A stretch of DNA of 64,000 nt, taken from Endosaccharibacter trunci (GTDB taxonomy: Bacteria; Pseudomonadota; Alphaproteobacteria; Acetobacterales; Acetobacteraceae). Under the pieces are notes generated by a model that had not been told where the DNA came from, searched no databases, and saw nothing but the letters and a program-made list of their open reading frames with translations. Positions 34,864-44,475 of the stretch are shown here, in pieces. Numbering within the stretch: the stretch's first letter is position 1; each line of letters opens with the position of its first letter. The stretch spans positions 62,001 to 126,000 of the forward strand of contig JAMSKV010000008.1 of the NCBI GenBank assembly GCA_024515975.1, written 5' to 3'. Both the position numbers and the translations under genes were made by a program.

Positions 34864-35121
34864 TCACGCGACGGGGCGCTTCGCCCCGCGTTCGAACATC
34901 GGCCAGCCCACCGGGGCCGCGCGGCGCTGCTTGATCGCCACGACATAGCCAGCCTCGTTCAGAGCATCGGCGATCAGCTCGGCGATCTCGCCCTGCAACG
35001 TGGCGTCCACCTTGTCCTGAACCGGGCCGTGATGACGCATGCCAAGCGCCTGACGCACGGCGAAGGCCGCATCGCGACGATCGAGCGGCAGAAGCGGACG
35101 GCGATCCTGAGGGACGAACAT
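34864..35121 (-). CDS. Hypothetical small protein
   Basis: 85 residues with a good purine-rich ribosome site (AGGAAGG) before the ATG ending at 35121. The sequence has an amphipathic helix (GEIAELIADALNEAGYVVAIKQ) and no membrane segment or signal. No family is recognised. It may be co-transcribed with the membrane protein gene at 35204-35527, 82 bases upstream on the same strand. Confidence 0.55.
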   Translation of the reverse strand: MFVPQDRRPLLPLDRRDAAFAVRQALGMRHHGPVQDKVDATLQGEIAELIADALNEAGYVVAIKQRRAAPVGWPMFERGAKRPVA

Positions 35122-35203
35122 GGGAAACTTTCCTTCCTGGAGTGGAAGGATCGTAGCGTTCCGGACCTGAACGAATCAAGAACAAAAGCGGAGGGGCGGC
35201 CGC

Positions 35204-35527
35204 TCAAGGCGAAAGCGACAACTCCACCAGGCGCCGGTTGGCGGCCAGATCCCAGACCAGCACCCGGTCCGGTCCGCCGCCCGTCAGGGTAATGGCGAGC
35301 AAGGTATCGGTTTGACGGGTGACGGTGCGGATCTGCGTCCCGGCCGGCTCGTCCAGGGTCACCCTGGCGCCCTCGGGAGCGCCCGGCACCGGCAGTAAAG
35401 TACTCGCGGCCGCTTTGTGCGGCGCGCTCAGCCGATGCACCACCACGCCGACCAACCCCACCGTGCCGGCCAGGATCAGCACTCCCATGACGATCACCAG
35501 GCCCAACAGCGCCTTTTGTCCCTGCAT
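35204..35527 (-). CDS. Single-pass membrane protein, uncharacterised
   Basis: 107 residues (ATG ending at 35527; a GTG nine bases earlier is possible). There is an N-terminal membrane anchor (LLGLVIVMGVLILAGTVGLVG, about 7-27) and a beta-rich soluble part ending in RVLVWDLAANRRLVELSL, which resembles one beta-propeller-like repeat. It resembles small anchored proteins that sit next to rluD in alphaproteobacteria, but the function is unknown. It is divergent from rluD with a gap of only 35 bases. Confidence 0.65.
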   Translation of the reverse strand: MQGQKALLGLVIVMGVLILAGTVGLVGVVVHRLSAPHKAAASTLLPVPGAPEGARVTLDEPAGTQIRTVTRQTDTLLAITLTGGGPDRVLVWDLAANRRLVELSLSP

Positions 35528-35562
35528 TTCCACCACACGGTTTGAGCGTTAAAGCCGGTTCG

Positions 35563-36534
35563 ATGAGCGAATCCCCCGAACCGATCGAGATCGTCGCCGG
35601 CCGGGAGCACGACGGCGTGCGCACCGACCGGTTCCTGGCCGAAGCCACGGGTAGCCTGTCGCGCTCGCGCGTCAAGGGATTGATGGAGGCGGGACATCTC
35701 CTGCGCGACGGCGAAGTGCTGCGCACCCCGTCGGAGCCGGTGCGGGCCGGGATGCGATTCACCCTGGCGCCGCCCGCTCCGGTACCGGCCCAGCCGCAGG
35801 CGCAGGCGATCCCGTTTCCGATCCTGTTCGAGGACGAATACCTGCTGGTGCTGGACAAGCCGGCCGGCCTCGTCGTGCACCCCGCCCCGGGAAACGAGGA
35901 CGGCACGCTCGTGAATGCCCTGTTGTCCCATTGCGGCGACAGCCTGCCCGGGATCGGCGGCGAAAAGCGGCCGGGGATCGTTCACCGGCTCGACAAGGAC
36001 ACGTCCGGCATCATGGTGGTGGCGAAAACCGAGCGGAGCCTGGCCGCGTTGTCGGAGGCCTTTGCCGCCCGCACGGTCGAGCGCTCCTATCTCGCTTTGT
36101 GCTGGGGCATGATCACCCCGTCCTCCGGCACATTCGAGGGCGCGATCGGTCGTGATCCGCGCGACCGCAAGCGCATGGCGGTCGTGGAGCGCGGCGGCAA
36201 GCCGGCCCTGTCGCATTATCGCACCCTCGCGGTGGCATCGGGGGCGGTCAGCCTGGTGGAGTGTCGCCTGGCCACCGGCCGTACCCATCAGATCCGGGTG
36301 CATTTCTCCCATGCGGGGCACCCGCTCCTGGGCGATCCGGTATATCTTCGGCGCATACCCGCCGCCGCGAAGCTCCTGTCGCCAGCCTCGAAGGCGGCGG
36401 CGCTGGATTTCCCCCGCCAGGCCTTGCACGCGGCGACGTTGGGCTTCGTCCATCCGGAAACGGGTCGGGCCCTGCGCTTCGAGACCGAGCCGCCGGAGGA
36501 TTTCGCGACACTGCGGCGCAGTCTGCTCGAATGA
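35563..36534 (+). CDS. rluD: 23S rRNA pseudouridine synthase, RluD type
   Basis: 323 residues from the ATG at 35563. It has an N-terminal S4 RNA-binding domain (about 15-70) and a catalytic domain with HRLDKDTSGIMVVAKT, where D144 is the catalytic aspartate, and the RluA-family ATGRTHQIRVHFSHAGHPLLGD. It converts uridines of helix 69 of 23S rRNA to pseudouridine. RluA-family subtypes are hard to separate; the S4 domain favours RluD/RluC over RluA. Its location just before rpoH is common in alphaproteobacteria. Confidence 0.88.
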   Translation: MSESPEPIEIVAGREHDGVRTDRFLAEATGSLSRSRVKGLMEAGHLLRDGEVLRTPSEPVRAGMRFTLAPPAPVPAQPQAQAIPFPILFEDEYLLVLDKPAGLVVHPAPGNEDGTLVNALLSHCGDSLPGIGGEKRPGIVHRLDKDTSGIMVVAKTERSLAALSEAFAARTVERSYLALCWGMITPSSGTFEGAIGRDPRDRKRMAVVERGGKPALSHYRTLAVASGAVSLVECRLATGRTHQIRVHFSHAGHPLLGDPVYLRRIPAAAKLLSPASKAAALDFPRQALHAATLGFVHPETGRALRFETEPPEDFATLRRSLLE

Positions 36535-36560
36535 ACGTTGTTTCACGCCGGATTAAATTG

Positions 36561-36581
36561 ACAGGACCTGGGAGGTCCTGT
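36561..36581. promoter_or_regulatory. Perfect palindrome between rluD and rpoH
   Basis: ACAGGACCT and AGGTCCTGT form a perfect nine-base inverted repeat around GGG. It lies 27 bases after the rluD stop and about 200 bases before rpoH. There is no T-run, so it may be an operator or mRNA hairpin and not a classical terminator. Confidence 0.6.
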
Positions 36582-36776
36582 TACCAAACGGCAACAGCGA
36601 AGGGCGGGCGTGCCCTGTCGCCAGGACGTTCTGGGACGCTTAGCCGCCGGGCGGGAAGAGTCTCAGGGACGTGAAGTCCTTCCCCCGCGCCCATGCGCTG
36701 CGCTGCGAAACCTGGTTTGCGTTGTGCCGTAAGGACAGGCGAACCCCTGCAGCTTCAGGCGAAAGGAGCCGCTCAC

Positions 36777-37664
36777 ATGGTCTCTGCCGTCATCAATGTC
36801 AGCCCGGAGGGGAATCTTTCCCGCTACCTCCAGGACATCCGCAAATTCCCGATGCTGGCTCCGGAAGAAGAGCTGGCCCTGTCCCGCGCCTGGCGCGACC
36901 ATGAGGATAGCGCGGCCGCCCATAAGCTGGTCACGTCGCATCTGCGTCTCGTTGCCAAGATCGCCATGGGCTATCGCGGCTACGGCCTGCCGATCGCGGA
37001 GCTGATCAGCGAGGGGAATGTCGGCATGATGCAGGCCGTGCGCCGGTTCGATCCGGATCGCGGCTTCCGTCTGGCGACCTATGCGATGTGGTGGATCCGC
37101 GCCGCGATCCAGGAATACATCCTGCACTCCTGGTCACTGGTGAAGATGGGCACCACCGCCGCGCAGAAAAAGCTGTTCTTCAACCTGCGCCGGCTCAAGG
37201 GCCAGATGCAGGCGATCGAGGACGGCGACATGCAGCCGGAACAGGTCGATCACATCGCCACCACGCTGGGCGTGTCCAGCACCGATGTCGTGAACATGAA
37301 CCGTCGGTTGGCCGCGCCCGATCACAGCCTGAATGCTCCCGTTCGCGCAGACAGCGAAGGCGAGTGGCAGGATTGGCTGGTGGACGAGGCCGAAAGCCAG
37401 GAAGAAACGTTGGCTGAGCATGAGGAGTTCAGCGGACGCAAGGCATTGCTCGGCAATGCGCTGAAGACGCTGAACGATCGCGAGCGCCACATCCTGACCG
37501 AACGCCGGCTCAACGAGGAGCCGTCCACGCTCGAGGACCTGTCGCAGCACTACAATATCTCGCGCGAGCGCGTTCGCCAGATTGAGGTGCGCGCGTTCGA
37601 AAAGCTGCAAAAGGCCATGAAGGCGCAGGTCGCGACGCGGCGCCTCGAAGATCAGGCCGCCTGA
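36777..37664 (+). CDS. rpoH: Heat-shock sigma factor sigma-32
   Basis: 295 residues with AAAGGAG eight bases before the ATG. It has region 2 (LVTSHLRLVAKIAMGYRGYG; LISEGNVGMMQAVRRFDP; LATYAMWWIRAAIQEYIL), the RpoH box (QKKLFFNLRRLKG, about 130-142) that defines sigma-32 among group 3 sigmas, and region 4 (LEDLSQHYNISRERVRQIEVRAFEKL). It directs transcription of chaperone and protease genes. It is followed by a strong terminator at 37676-37705. The palindrome at 36561-36581 lies in its leader region. Confidence 0.95.
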   Translation: MVSAVINVSPEGNLSRYLQDIRKFPMLAPEEELALSRAWRDHEDSAAAHKLVTSHLRLVAKIAMGYRGYGLPIAELISEGNVGMMQAVRRFDPDRGFRLATYAMWWIRAAIQEYILHSWSLVKMGTTAAQKKLFFNLRRLKGQMQAIEDGDMQPEQVDHIATTLGVSSTDVVNMNRRLAAPDHSLNAPVRADSEGEWQDWLVDEAESQEETLAEHEEFSGRKALLGNALKTLNDRERHILTERRLNEEPSTLEDLSQHYNISRERVRQIEVRAFEKLQKAMKAQVATRRLEDQAA

Positions 37665-37675
37665 CGATCCCGGCC

Positions 37676-37705
37676 CCGGCCCCGGCCTTCCGCCGGGGCC
37701 GGTTT
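37676..37705 (+). terminator. Rho-independent terminator of rpoH
   Basis: CCGGCCCCGGC pairs perfectly with GCCGGGGCCGG around CTTCC (11-base GC stem), followed by TTT, nine bases after the rpoH stop. Confidence 0.85.
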
Positions 37706-37884
37706 GACGGCTTGACCGGCGAAGCCAAGCCCGGTCCGCTTTCGTTCGCAGATCTCGAAACGCCCACGGGCGTCACGGGCGCTTCCTCCCAACGCTGAAG
37801 GAATAGGAAGCGGCGCGCGGAAACGGCTTTCGGCAACCGCGGCCCGTTAAGAGCCGGTCCGCGCAAAACTTCCAGCAACAGCGA

Positions 37885-38385
37885 TCACAAGGGCGGCAAT
37901 GGCGCCGCGGCCGGCAGCGGACCCCATTCGTCCTCGATCTCCGCGATCCGGGCCATCATTCTCCGCCGTTGCGACGCTGCGACGATATCCGCTTGCACCC
38001 GCAACCCGGCCGCTGCCAGCTCAGATACCAGCCATCCGGCCAGAAGAGCGATCCACCCTGTTGCCAGGACCATGGGCTGGCGCAGAAGCGCGATCGCGGC
38101 GGCGGGGCTGACCTCTCCGCCCCACAGAACGTGCAACGGATGCACGCACCCGGCGAGGCCGAACAGAAGCGACGCCTGCACCGCCCTTCCCCCATTTCGA
38201 CCCGTGAAAAGAGCCAGACCGACCACCGGCAGCAACAGCGCCCCCACCAGGATCGCACTTCCCGGCGCCAATACCAGGACGATGCCGCAGACCATGCCGC
38301 CCCACCACAGGCCGGCGGATCCCGACTCGTTCGCTTTCTCCTTTTTCGCCTTCTTGCCTTTCCGGGAAGCGGCGGCCTTGCTCAC
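37885..38385 (-). CDS. Membrane protein coupled to a pseudokinase
   Basis: 166 residues. The N-terminus is strongly basic (KAAASRKGKKAKKEKANES), then come about four membrane segments (WWGGMVCGIVLVLAPGSAI; VGALLLPVVGLALF; AVQASLLFGLAGCV; LATGWIALLAGWLVSEL) and a charged C-terminal helix (SQRRRMMARIAEIEDEW). I do not recognise a family. Its ATG overlaps the stop of the pseudokinase gene (38382-38385), so both are made together and probably form a membrane complex. Convergent with rpoH. Confidence 0.7.
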   Translation of the reverse strand: MSKAAASRKGKKAKKEKANESGSAGLWWGGMVCGIVLVLAPGSAILVGALLLPVVGLALFTGRNGGRAVQASLLFGLAGCVHPLHVLWGGEVSPAAAIALLRQPMVLATGWIALLAGWLVSELAAAGLRVQADIVAASQRRRMMARIAEIEDEWGPLPAAAPLPPL

Positions 38386-40355
38386 AGCACGAATTCCGTG
38401 ACGACGGCGACCAGGAGGCCGAGCACACCGGCGGCAATTCCGAGATCCTGGCCGCCGATCCTGGCAGCGGCCGCACGCACCTCGCCGGCGTCCAGGCTGG
38501 CCTGATGCGCGGCACGCAACGACTCCACCTGACGGCGCGCTTCCCCAAGCGCCTGCTCATCCAGGGCGCGGGCGTCGTCCTGGTCCACCAGCAACAGCAT
38601 CGCCGGCAGATCGCCCGCCTCGGCCATGCGTTCCAGACGCTCCAGACGCCGCGTGCGCCGGCCTTTGCCGGGCCAGCTCTTCAACCGCTCCCGCGCGGCG
38701 GGCAGCAGCCGCCCGGCGAGGCGCGGAAAAGCGCCGACTTGCCCGGTCTTCTGCGCCTTGTATTTCTGCGCCCGCGCCAGCAGAAACAGGTCGAGCATCG
38801 GCAGGTCTTTTTCCGCGCTGGGCGGCACTGCGCCCGGTTCCTCGTCTGCGCCGACCCGGGCGGCCAGCATGGCCAGCATGTGCATGTCGAGCAAACGGCC
38901 GCTGCCGGCCTCCACGGCTTCCTGCGCTTCCAGCGCCGCTAGAAGCTGCTCCGCACCCAGCACCCAATTGCGCGACAGCACCGGCGACAAGCAAGGCAGC
39001 AACGGATTCAAGGCATAGCTCAAGCTCGCTAGACGCAGGCCCGGCGCCAGATCGGCCGTCCGGTTGTTGCGGCGCTCCACCTCCTCGACCGAGACCGAAA
39101 CCACGCGACCGGACACGAAGCTCCATCGCCGCAGGGCGCGCGTCTGCAGCATTTCGGCGAAGGGCGCGACATCGGCACCCTCGGCCAGGACACGCGCCAG
39201 CATGGTCGGCACCGCGTCGGGCCAGATCCAGATACCGTGCCAGAACATTGGCGCCAGGGGATCGAGCATGGCGATCACCTGCATCAACAGCATGGCGTCG
39301 CTGCCCTCGTAGGTGCGATCCCGCCCCGTCCGGAGCGCTTCCTCCATCCGCACCGCGATCATCGGCTGCTCGAGCGCCCGCCTGAGCCACTGATCCACGG
39401 TGCCGGCGCGCAGGAACGCCAGCGCTTCTATCGGTTGCCGGCTGAACGCCTGAGCCAGCATGCGGGCGGTGAAGATCGGCGTCCTGCCCAGCATCAGCGG
39501 GCGCGGCGCGCGCGACTCCGGGCGCGGGGCCTTGGGGCGCTCGGCCCCGACTCCTTGCTCGGCCAGGGCGGAAATGGACGGACGCCCCAGCGGATCGTCG
39601 GACAGCATCGCCCGCAACAGCGAGACGAAGGCCGGCGGCAAGCGTTCGGCAGCGGCCAGGGTCTGGTAGGAACCCACCTCAATCTTGCGCTGGACGATCT
39701 GATTGTCGGTCATGTCGGCCAGCAACGGGCGGCCGAGCAGAAGCTCCAGCAGGACCACGCCCAGCGCATACACGTCGTCGGCGGCCAGTCCCGGCCCGCG
39801 GCAATGCGGCGCGCACACGCCGCTCTGGGGCGGCTCATAAAGTACGGGCTGGTCGAAAGCCGGTGGAACCAGACAGCCAGGCCCCAGCAGGATGCGGCCA
39901 CTTTCGGAACGGAACAGATTGGCCGGCCGCACCGCGCGATGCGTGAGCCCGGCGGTGTGAAGCCGCCCCAGTGCCTGCGCGAGCGGCTTCAGGACGCTGT
40001 TGATCAGCTCAGCTTCGTTCAACGGCTGCGGCGGCGGCGCCTGCAGCAAGGAAGGCCCAGGCGGCGCGTCGCATACGATCCAGTAGGCGCCGCCGCCCAT
40101 GCCGTGCGCGACGGGCATCAGCAGTCCGGAATTGAAGGCGCGGATATAACTCTGCAAATTGGCCGGCGGCGGCGCGTCACGCCTGGCCCGCACCGCCACC
40201 AGGGGCGGCGCGCCTACCTGGTCGATGGCTGTCGCGGCATGATCCACCGCACAGGAGAACAGGCCGGCATATCCCTCCCGCGGCTGATCGGGCAGCACGC
40301 GAAAACGGCCGCCGATCACGATGGAACCCGACTCCGCCTCCCCGTTCCCCGTCAT
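38382..40355 (-). CDS. Membrane-anchored serine/threonine pseudokinase
   Basis: 657 residues. Residues 10-270 follow a protein-kinase fold: HTAGLTHRAVRPANLF matches the catalytic loop, and AADDVYALGVVLLELLLG matches the helix-F region. The chemistry residues are changed: the HRD Asp is Ala (A141), DFG is GPG (158-160), and the VAIK Lys is Arg (R56); only N146 remains. It should therefore bind but not phosphorylate. A long helical region (about 300-630) follows with Ala/Leu/Arg-rich helices, then one C-terminal membrane segment (GIAAGVLGLLVAVVTEFVL). The next gene encodes a multi-pass membrane protein with a four-base overlap. The pathway is unknown; a scaffold in an envelope signalling complex is a guess. 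Confidence 0.75.
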   Translation of the reverse strand: MTGNGEAESGSIVIGGRFRVLPDQPREGYAGLFSCAVDHAATAIDQVGAPPLVAVRARRDAPPPANLQSYIRAFNSGLLMPVAHGMGGGAYWIVCDAPPGPSLLQAPPPQPLNEAELINSVLKPLAQALGRLHTAGLTHRAVRPANLFRSESGRILLGPGCLVPPAFDQPVLYEPPQSGVCAPHCRGPGLAADDVYALGVVLLELLLGRPLLADMTDNQIVQRKIEVGSYQTLAAAERLPPAFVSLLRAMLSDDPLGRPSISALAEQGVGAERPKAPRPESRAPRPLMLGRTPIFTARMLAQAFSRQPIEALAFLRAGTVDQWLRRALEQPMIAVRMEEALRTGRDRTYEGSDAMLLMQVIAMLDPLAPMFWHGIWIWPDAVPTMLARVLAEGADVAPFAEMLQTRALRRWSFVSGRVVSVSVEEVERRNNRTADLAPGLRLASLSYALNPLLPCLSPVLSRNWVLGAEQLLAALEAQEAVEAGSGRLLDMHMLAMLAARVGADEEPGAVPPSAEKDLPMLDLFLLARAQKYKAQKTGQVGAFPRLAGRLLPAARERLKSWPGKGRRTRRLERLERMAEAGDLPAMLLLVDQDDARALDEQALGEARRQVESLRAAHQASLDAGEVRAAAARIGGQDLGIAAGVLGLLVAVVTEFVL

Positions 40356-40448
40356 TCCCCGTCGCCGCCGTGATTCGGCCGGATCATGGACGGGCAGCGG
40401 TGAAGAATCCGTAAACGTTGCCGGTCACGAGACCGGCAACGGCCGGAT

Positions 40449-41738
<1,290 letters not shown>

Positions 41739-41760
41739 TGGGTGGCTCCGGAAACGAGGG

Positions 41761-42921
41761 TCAGAGAGCGACGGGGGCGTCGCCGCGAAGAAGATGGGTG
41801 CAATGGAGACGGCGCGCTTCCGCCTCCCCCGCCGCCCCGGCGGTGGCCACGGTGGCGAAGCCCTCTGCGCGCAGCCGGGCCAGCAGCGCCGGATCGGCCT
41901 CGCGCGTCACCAGCAGCCGCGGCCGCGACGGACGCGGCGGGGCCGCGCGCAGCAGCGCTTCGGTGCGCAGCGTCAGGCCGCAAGCGGGCTCGTTGTTGCC
42001 GCCCAGATAGCGCCCGCCGCGCCCCAGCTCCTCGTGGCGGCCGGCGGCATACACCGTCACGCACACGCCGGTATGGTAGCGCCAGCCGCGGAATTCGATC
42101 GGATCGATGGTGAGGCGCAGCCCGGGCGCGGCGCGCTCGATCGCCGACACGGTCTCGGCCAGGCGATCGCTCAGCGCCCGCGCCCCCGGCGGCAGGGGCT
42201 GCGCGCGCAGCACCTCGAGCGCGCGCGCGGCGGGACCGGCGGACAGAAGCAGTTCGGACAGGATCGGCGCCATGCGGCCGCCCAGGCGGGACACGTCGGC
42301 GGCGTCCTTGCGATCCAGCGCCCGCATCAGCGCGCCGCGATGCGCTTCCGCGACGCCGGCCTCGGCGATCAAGGCCGGCGCCAGCGGCGGCATCGTCAGG
42401 TCGAACGAGATCCGTTCCAGCCCCAGAACCGACAGAGCCTCGGCGCCGACGGCGACGATCTCGGCATCGGCCTCGGGCGAATCCTCGCCCAGCAATTCGA
42501 TCCCGGCCTGGCTTACCTGACGATCGGACGACAGCGAGCCGCCCTTCACCTGCACGCAGGCCCCCGCATAGGACAGGCGCAGCGGGCGCGGCGCGTTCAC
42601 CAGACGCGTGGCGGCGATGCGCGCCACCTGCGGGGTCATGTCCGGACGCAGGCCCATCATCCGATGGGTGTCCGGATCCATCAGACGGAAGGTCTGTTCG
42701 GCGACGGCGGCGCCGGAGCCGGACAGAAGGCTGTCCTCGAACTCCAGCAAAGGCGGTTTCACGCGCTCATAGCCGTGCGAGGAGAACACGCCCATCAGCG
42801 TTTCCACGCCCTGCGCCTCGATCTCGGCATCGGGTGCCAGCAGATCGCGCAGGCCGGCCGGCAGCAGGGCGCGGCTGAAGCCGTTCGGCTCCTCGGTGCC
42901 GGGATGGGTGTCGTCGCTCAT
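41761..42921 (-). CDS. hisZ: ATP phosphoribosyltransferase regulatory subunit
   Basis: 386 residues resembling a class II histidyl-tRNA synthetase catalytic domain without its anticodon domain: [15 protein letters not shown] (N-terminus), [19 protein letters not shown] (motif 2 region) and [19 protein letters not shown]. HisZ binds the short form of HisG and makes it responsive to histidine. The residues needed for tRNA charging are not conserved, and a full-length HisS would be longer. It is the upstream partner of purA. Confidence 0.9.
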   Translation of the reverse strand: MSDDTHPGTEEPNGFSRALLPAGLRDLLAPDAEIEAQGVETLMGVFSSHGYERVKPPLLEFEDSLLSGSGAAVAEQTFRLMDPDTHRMMGLRPDMTPQVARIAATRLVNAPRPLRLSYAGACVQVKGGSLSSDRQVSQAGIELLGEDSPEADAEIVAVGAEALSVLGLERISFDLTMPPLAPALIAEAGVAEAHRGALMRALDRKDAADVSRLGGRMAPILSELLLSAGPAARALEVLRAQPLPPGARALSDRLAETVSAIERAAPGLRLTIDPIEFRGWRYHTGVCVTVYAAGRHEELGRGGRYLGGNNEPACGLTLRTEALLRAAPPRPSRPRLLVTREADPALLARLRAEGFATVATAGAAGEAEARRLHCTHLLRGDAPVAL

Positions 42922-43011
42922 GTGCGGCTCATATCATCCGCATCCGCCCGGATGAAGCGCAGCGGACAAAAACGCTGAGCTCCCGCCTGAACGGACGCGA
43001 CCGGCTTCCCG

Positions 43012-44475
43012 TCAGCCTGCCCCCGCACCGGCCAGTTTGGCGGCAACCAGCCTGAATTTTTCCAGCGCCAGCTCCAAGCTGTCGACGATCTCGGCGGCGA
43101 TCTCGGCCGGCGGCGGCAGGCTATCGGGATCGGTGGCGCTGGCGGCTTTCAGCCAGAACAAGTCCAGGTTCAGCTTGTCGCGTCGGGCGAGGTCATCATA
43201 GCAGAAGCGGTGGAAACGCTCGGTCTCGGTGCGAGCGCCGCGCTGGTATTTGCCACCGAAACAGGTCGCGAAGTCGGCGAGGTCGGCGGGCTTGAGCGGG
43301 CGTTCGCGCAAGGTGAAACGCTGGTTCGTGCGCAGGTCGTAGACCCACAGCTCCTTGGTCGCAACGCCGCTTCCGGGCGGAGCGCGGTCGAAGAACAGGA
43401 CGTTGGCCTTGACCCCCTGGCTGTAGAAGATGCCGGTGGGCAGGCGAAGCAGGGTGTGGAAATCGAATTCGGTGAGCAGGCGGCGGCGCAAGGTCTCCCC
43501 CGCCCCACCCTCGAACAAGACGTTGTCTGGCATGACCACGGCCGCTGTGCCGCCGACCTTGAGGATCGACATGATGTGCTGGAGGAAGTTGAGCTGCTTG
43601 TTGCCGGTGGTAACGGTGAAGTCGTCGCGGACATAATCCTGCCGCTCGCTGTCGATGCCGCCATCGTCACGGACGATGCGGAAGGACTGGCGCTTGCCGA
43701 AGGGCGGGTTAGTGAGGATAACGTCGTAGGCGCGGTCGCCGCGATCGAGCAGGGCATCCTTCTGCATAACCGGCGAAATTGCGCCACCAATGCCGTGCAG
43801 ATACAGGTTCATGGCACAAAGGCGGACAACCTCGGCGACAATATCGCTGCCGGACAGCATGGTCTCGCGCAGCGCCTTGGCGACCCCCTTGTCCTGAGCG
43901 GCCGGCTTGCGCTTCATGTGCTCGTAGGCGGCGAGCAGGAAGCCGCCGGTGCCGACGGCGGGATCGTGCACGGTCTGGTTCGGTTCGGGATCGACCAACC
44001 GGGTAATGATCTCGATCAGGGGACGCGGGGTGAAGTACTGGCCGGCGCCGGACTTCACTTCGCCGGCGTTACGTTCGAGCAGGCCCTCGTAGATCGTGCC
44101 CTTCACATCGACATTGAGGCCCATCCAGGTCTCGGCGCCGATCAGGGTGACCAGGCGTTGCAGCTTGGCGGGGTCGCCGATCTTGTTCTCGGCCTTGAGG
44201 AACAAGGTGCCGACGATGTCGGTGCGCTTGCTCAGCGTCTCAAGGATGGTGCGGTAGGCGCGTTCAAGGGTTTCGCCGGATTTGCCGGCCAACGTGTCCC
44301 AGTTGGCGTCGGCGGGCAGCGCGGACGGCTCGCCCAGTAGGTCGGTGCGTTCGCGGTCCATCTTGAGGAACAGCAGGAAGCTGATCTGGCCGAGATAGTC
44401 GCCATAGGAAACGCCGTCGTCGCGCAGCACGTGGGCATAGTTCCAGACCTTGGAGACGAGGGCTTGTTCGTTCAT
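43012..44475 (-). CDS. hsdM: Type I restriction-modification system methylase subunit
   Basis: 487 residues. An N-terminal HsdM helical domain is followed by an N6-adenine methyltransferase: the SAM site VHDPAVGTGGFLLAAYEHMK (about 164-183) and the catalytic NPPFGKRQ motif (about 255-262). It methylates adenine in the target set by HsdS and, with HsdR, forms the restriction complex. Its ATG overlaps the hsdS stop by four bases. It is the last gene of a hsdR-hsdS-hsdM transcript. Confidence 0.95.
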   Translation of the reverse strand: MNEQALVSKVWNYAHVLRDDGVSYGDYLGQISFLLFLKMDRERTDLLGEPSALPADANWDTLAGKSGETLERAYRTILETLSKRTDIVGTLFLKAENKIGDPAKLQRLVTLIGAETWMGLNVDVKGTIYEGLLERNAGEVKSGAGQYFTPRPLIEIITRLVDPEPNQTVHDPAVGTGGFLLAAYEHMKRKPAAQDKGVAKALRETMLSGSDIVAEVVRLCAMNLYLHGIGGAISPVMQKDALLDRGDRAYDVILTNPPFGKRQSFRIVRDDGGIDSERQDYVRDDFTVTTGNKQLNFLQHIMSILKVGGTAAVVMPDNVLFEGGAGETLRRRLLTEFDFHTLLRLPTGIFYSQGVKANVLFFDRAPPGSGVATKELWVYDLRTNQRFTLRERPLKPADLADFATCFGGKYQRGARTETERFHRFCYDDLARRDKLNLDLFWLKAASATDPDSLPPPAEIAAEIVDSLELALEKFRLVAAKLAGAGAG

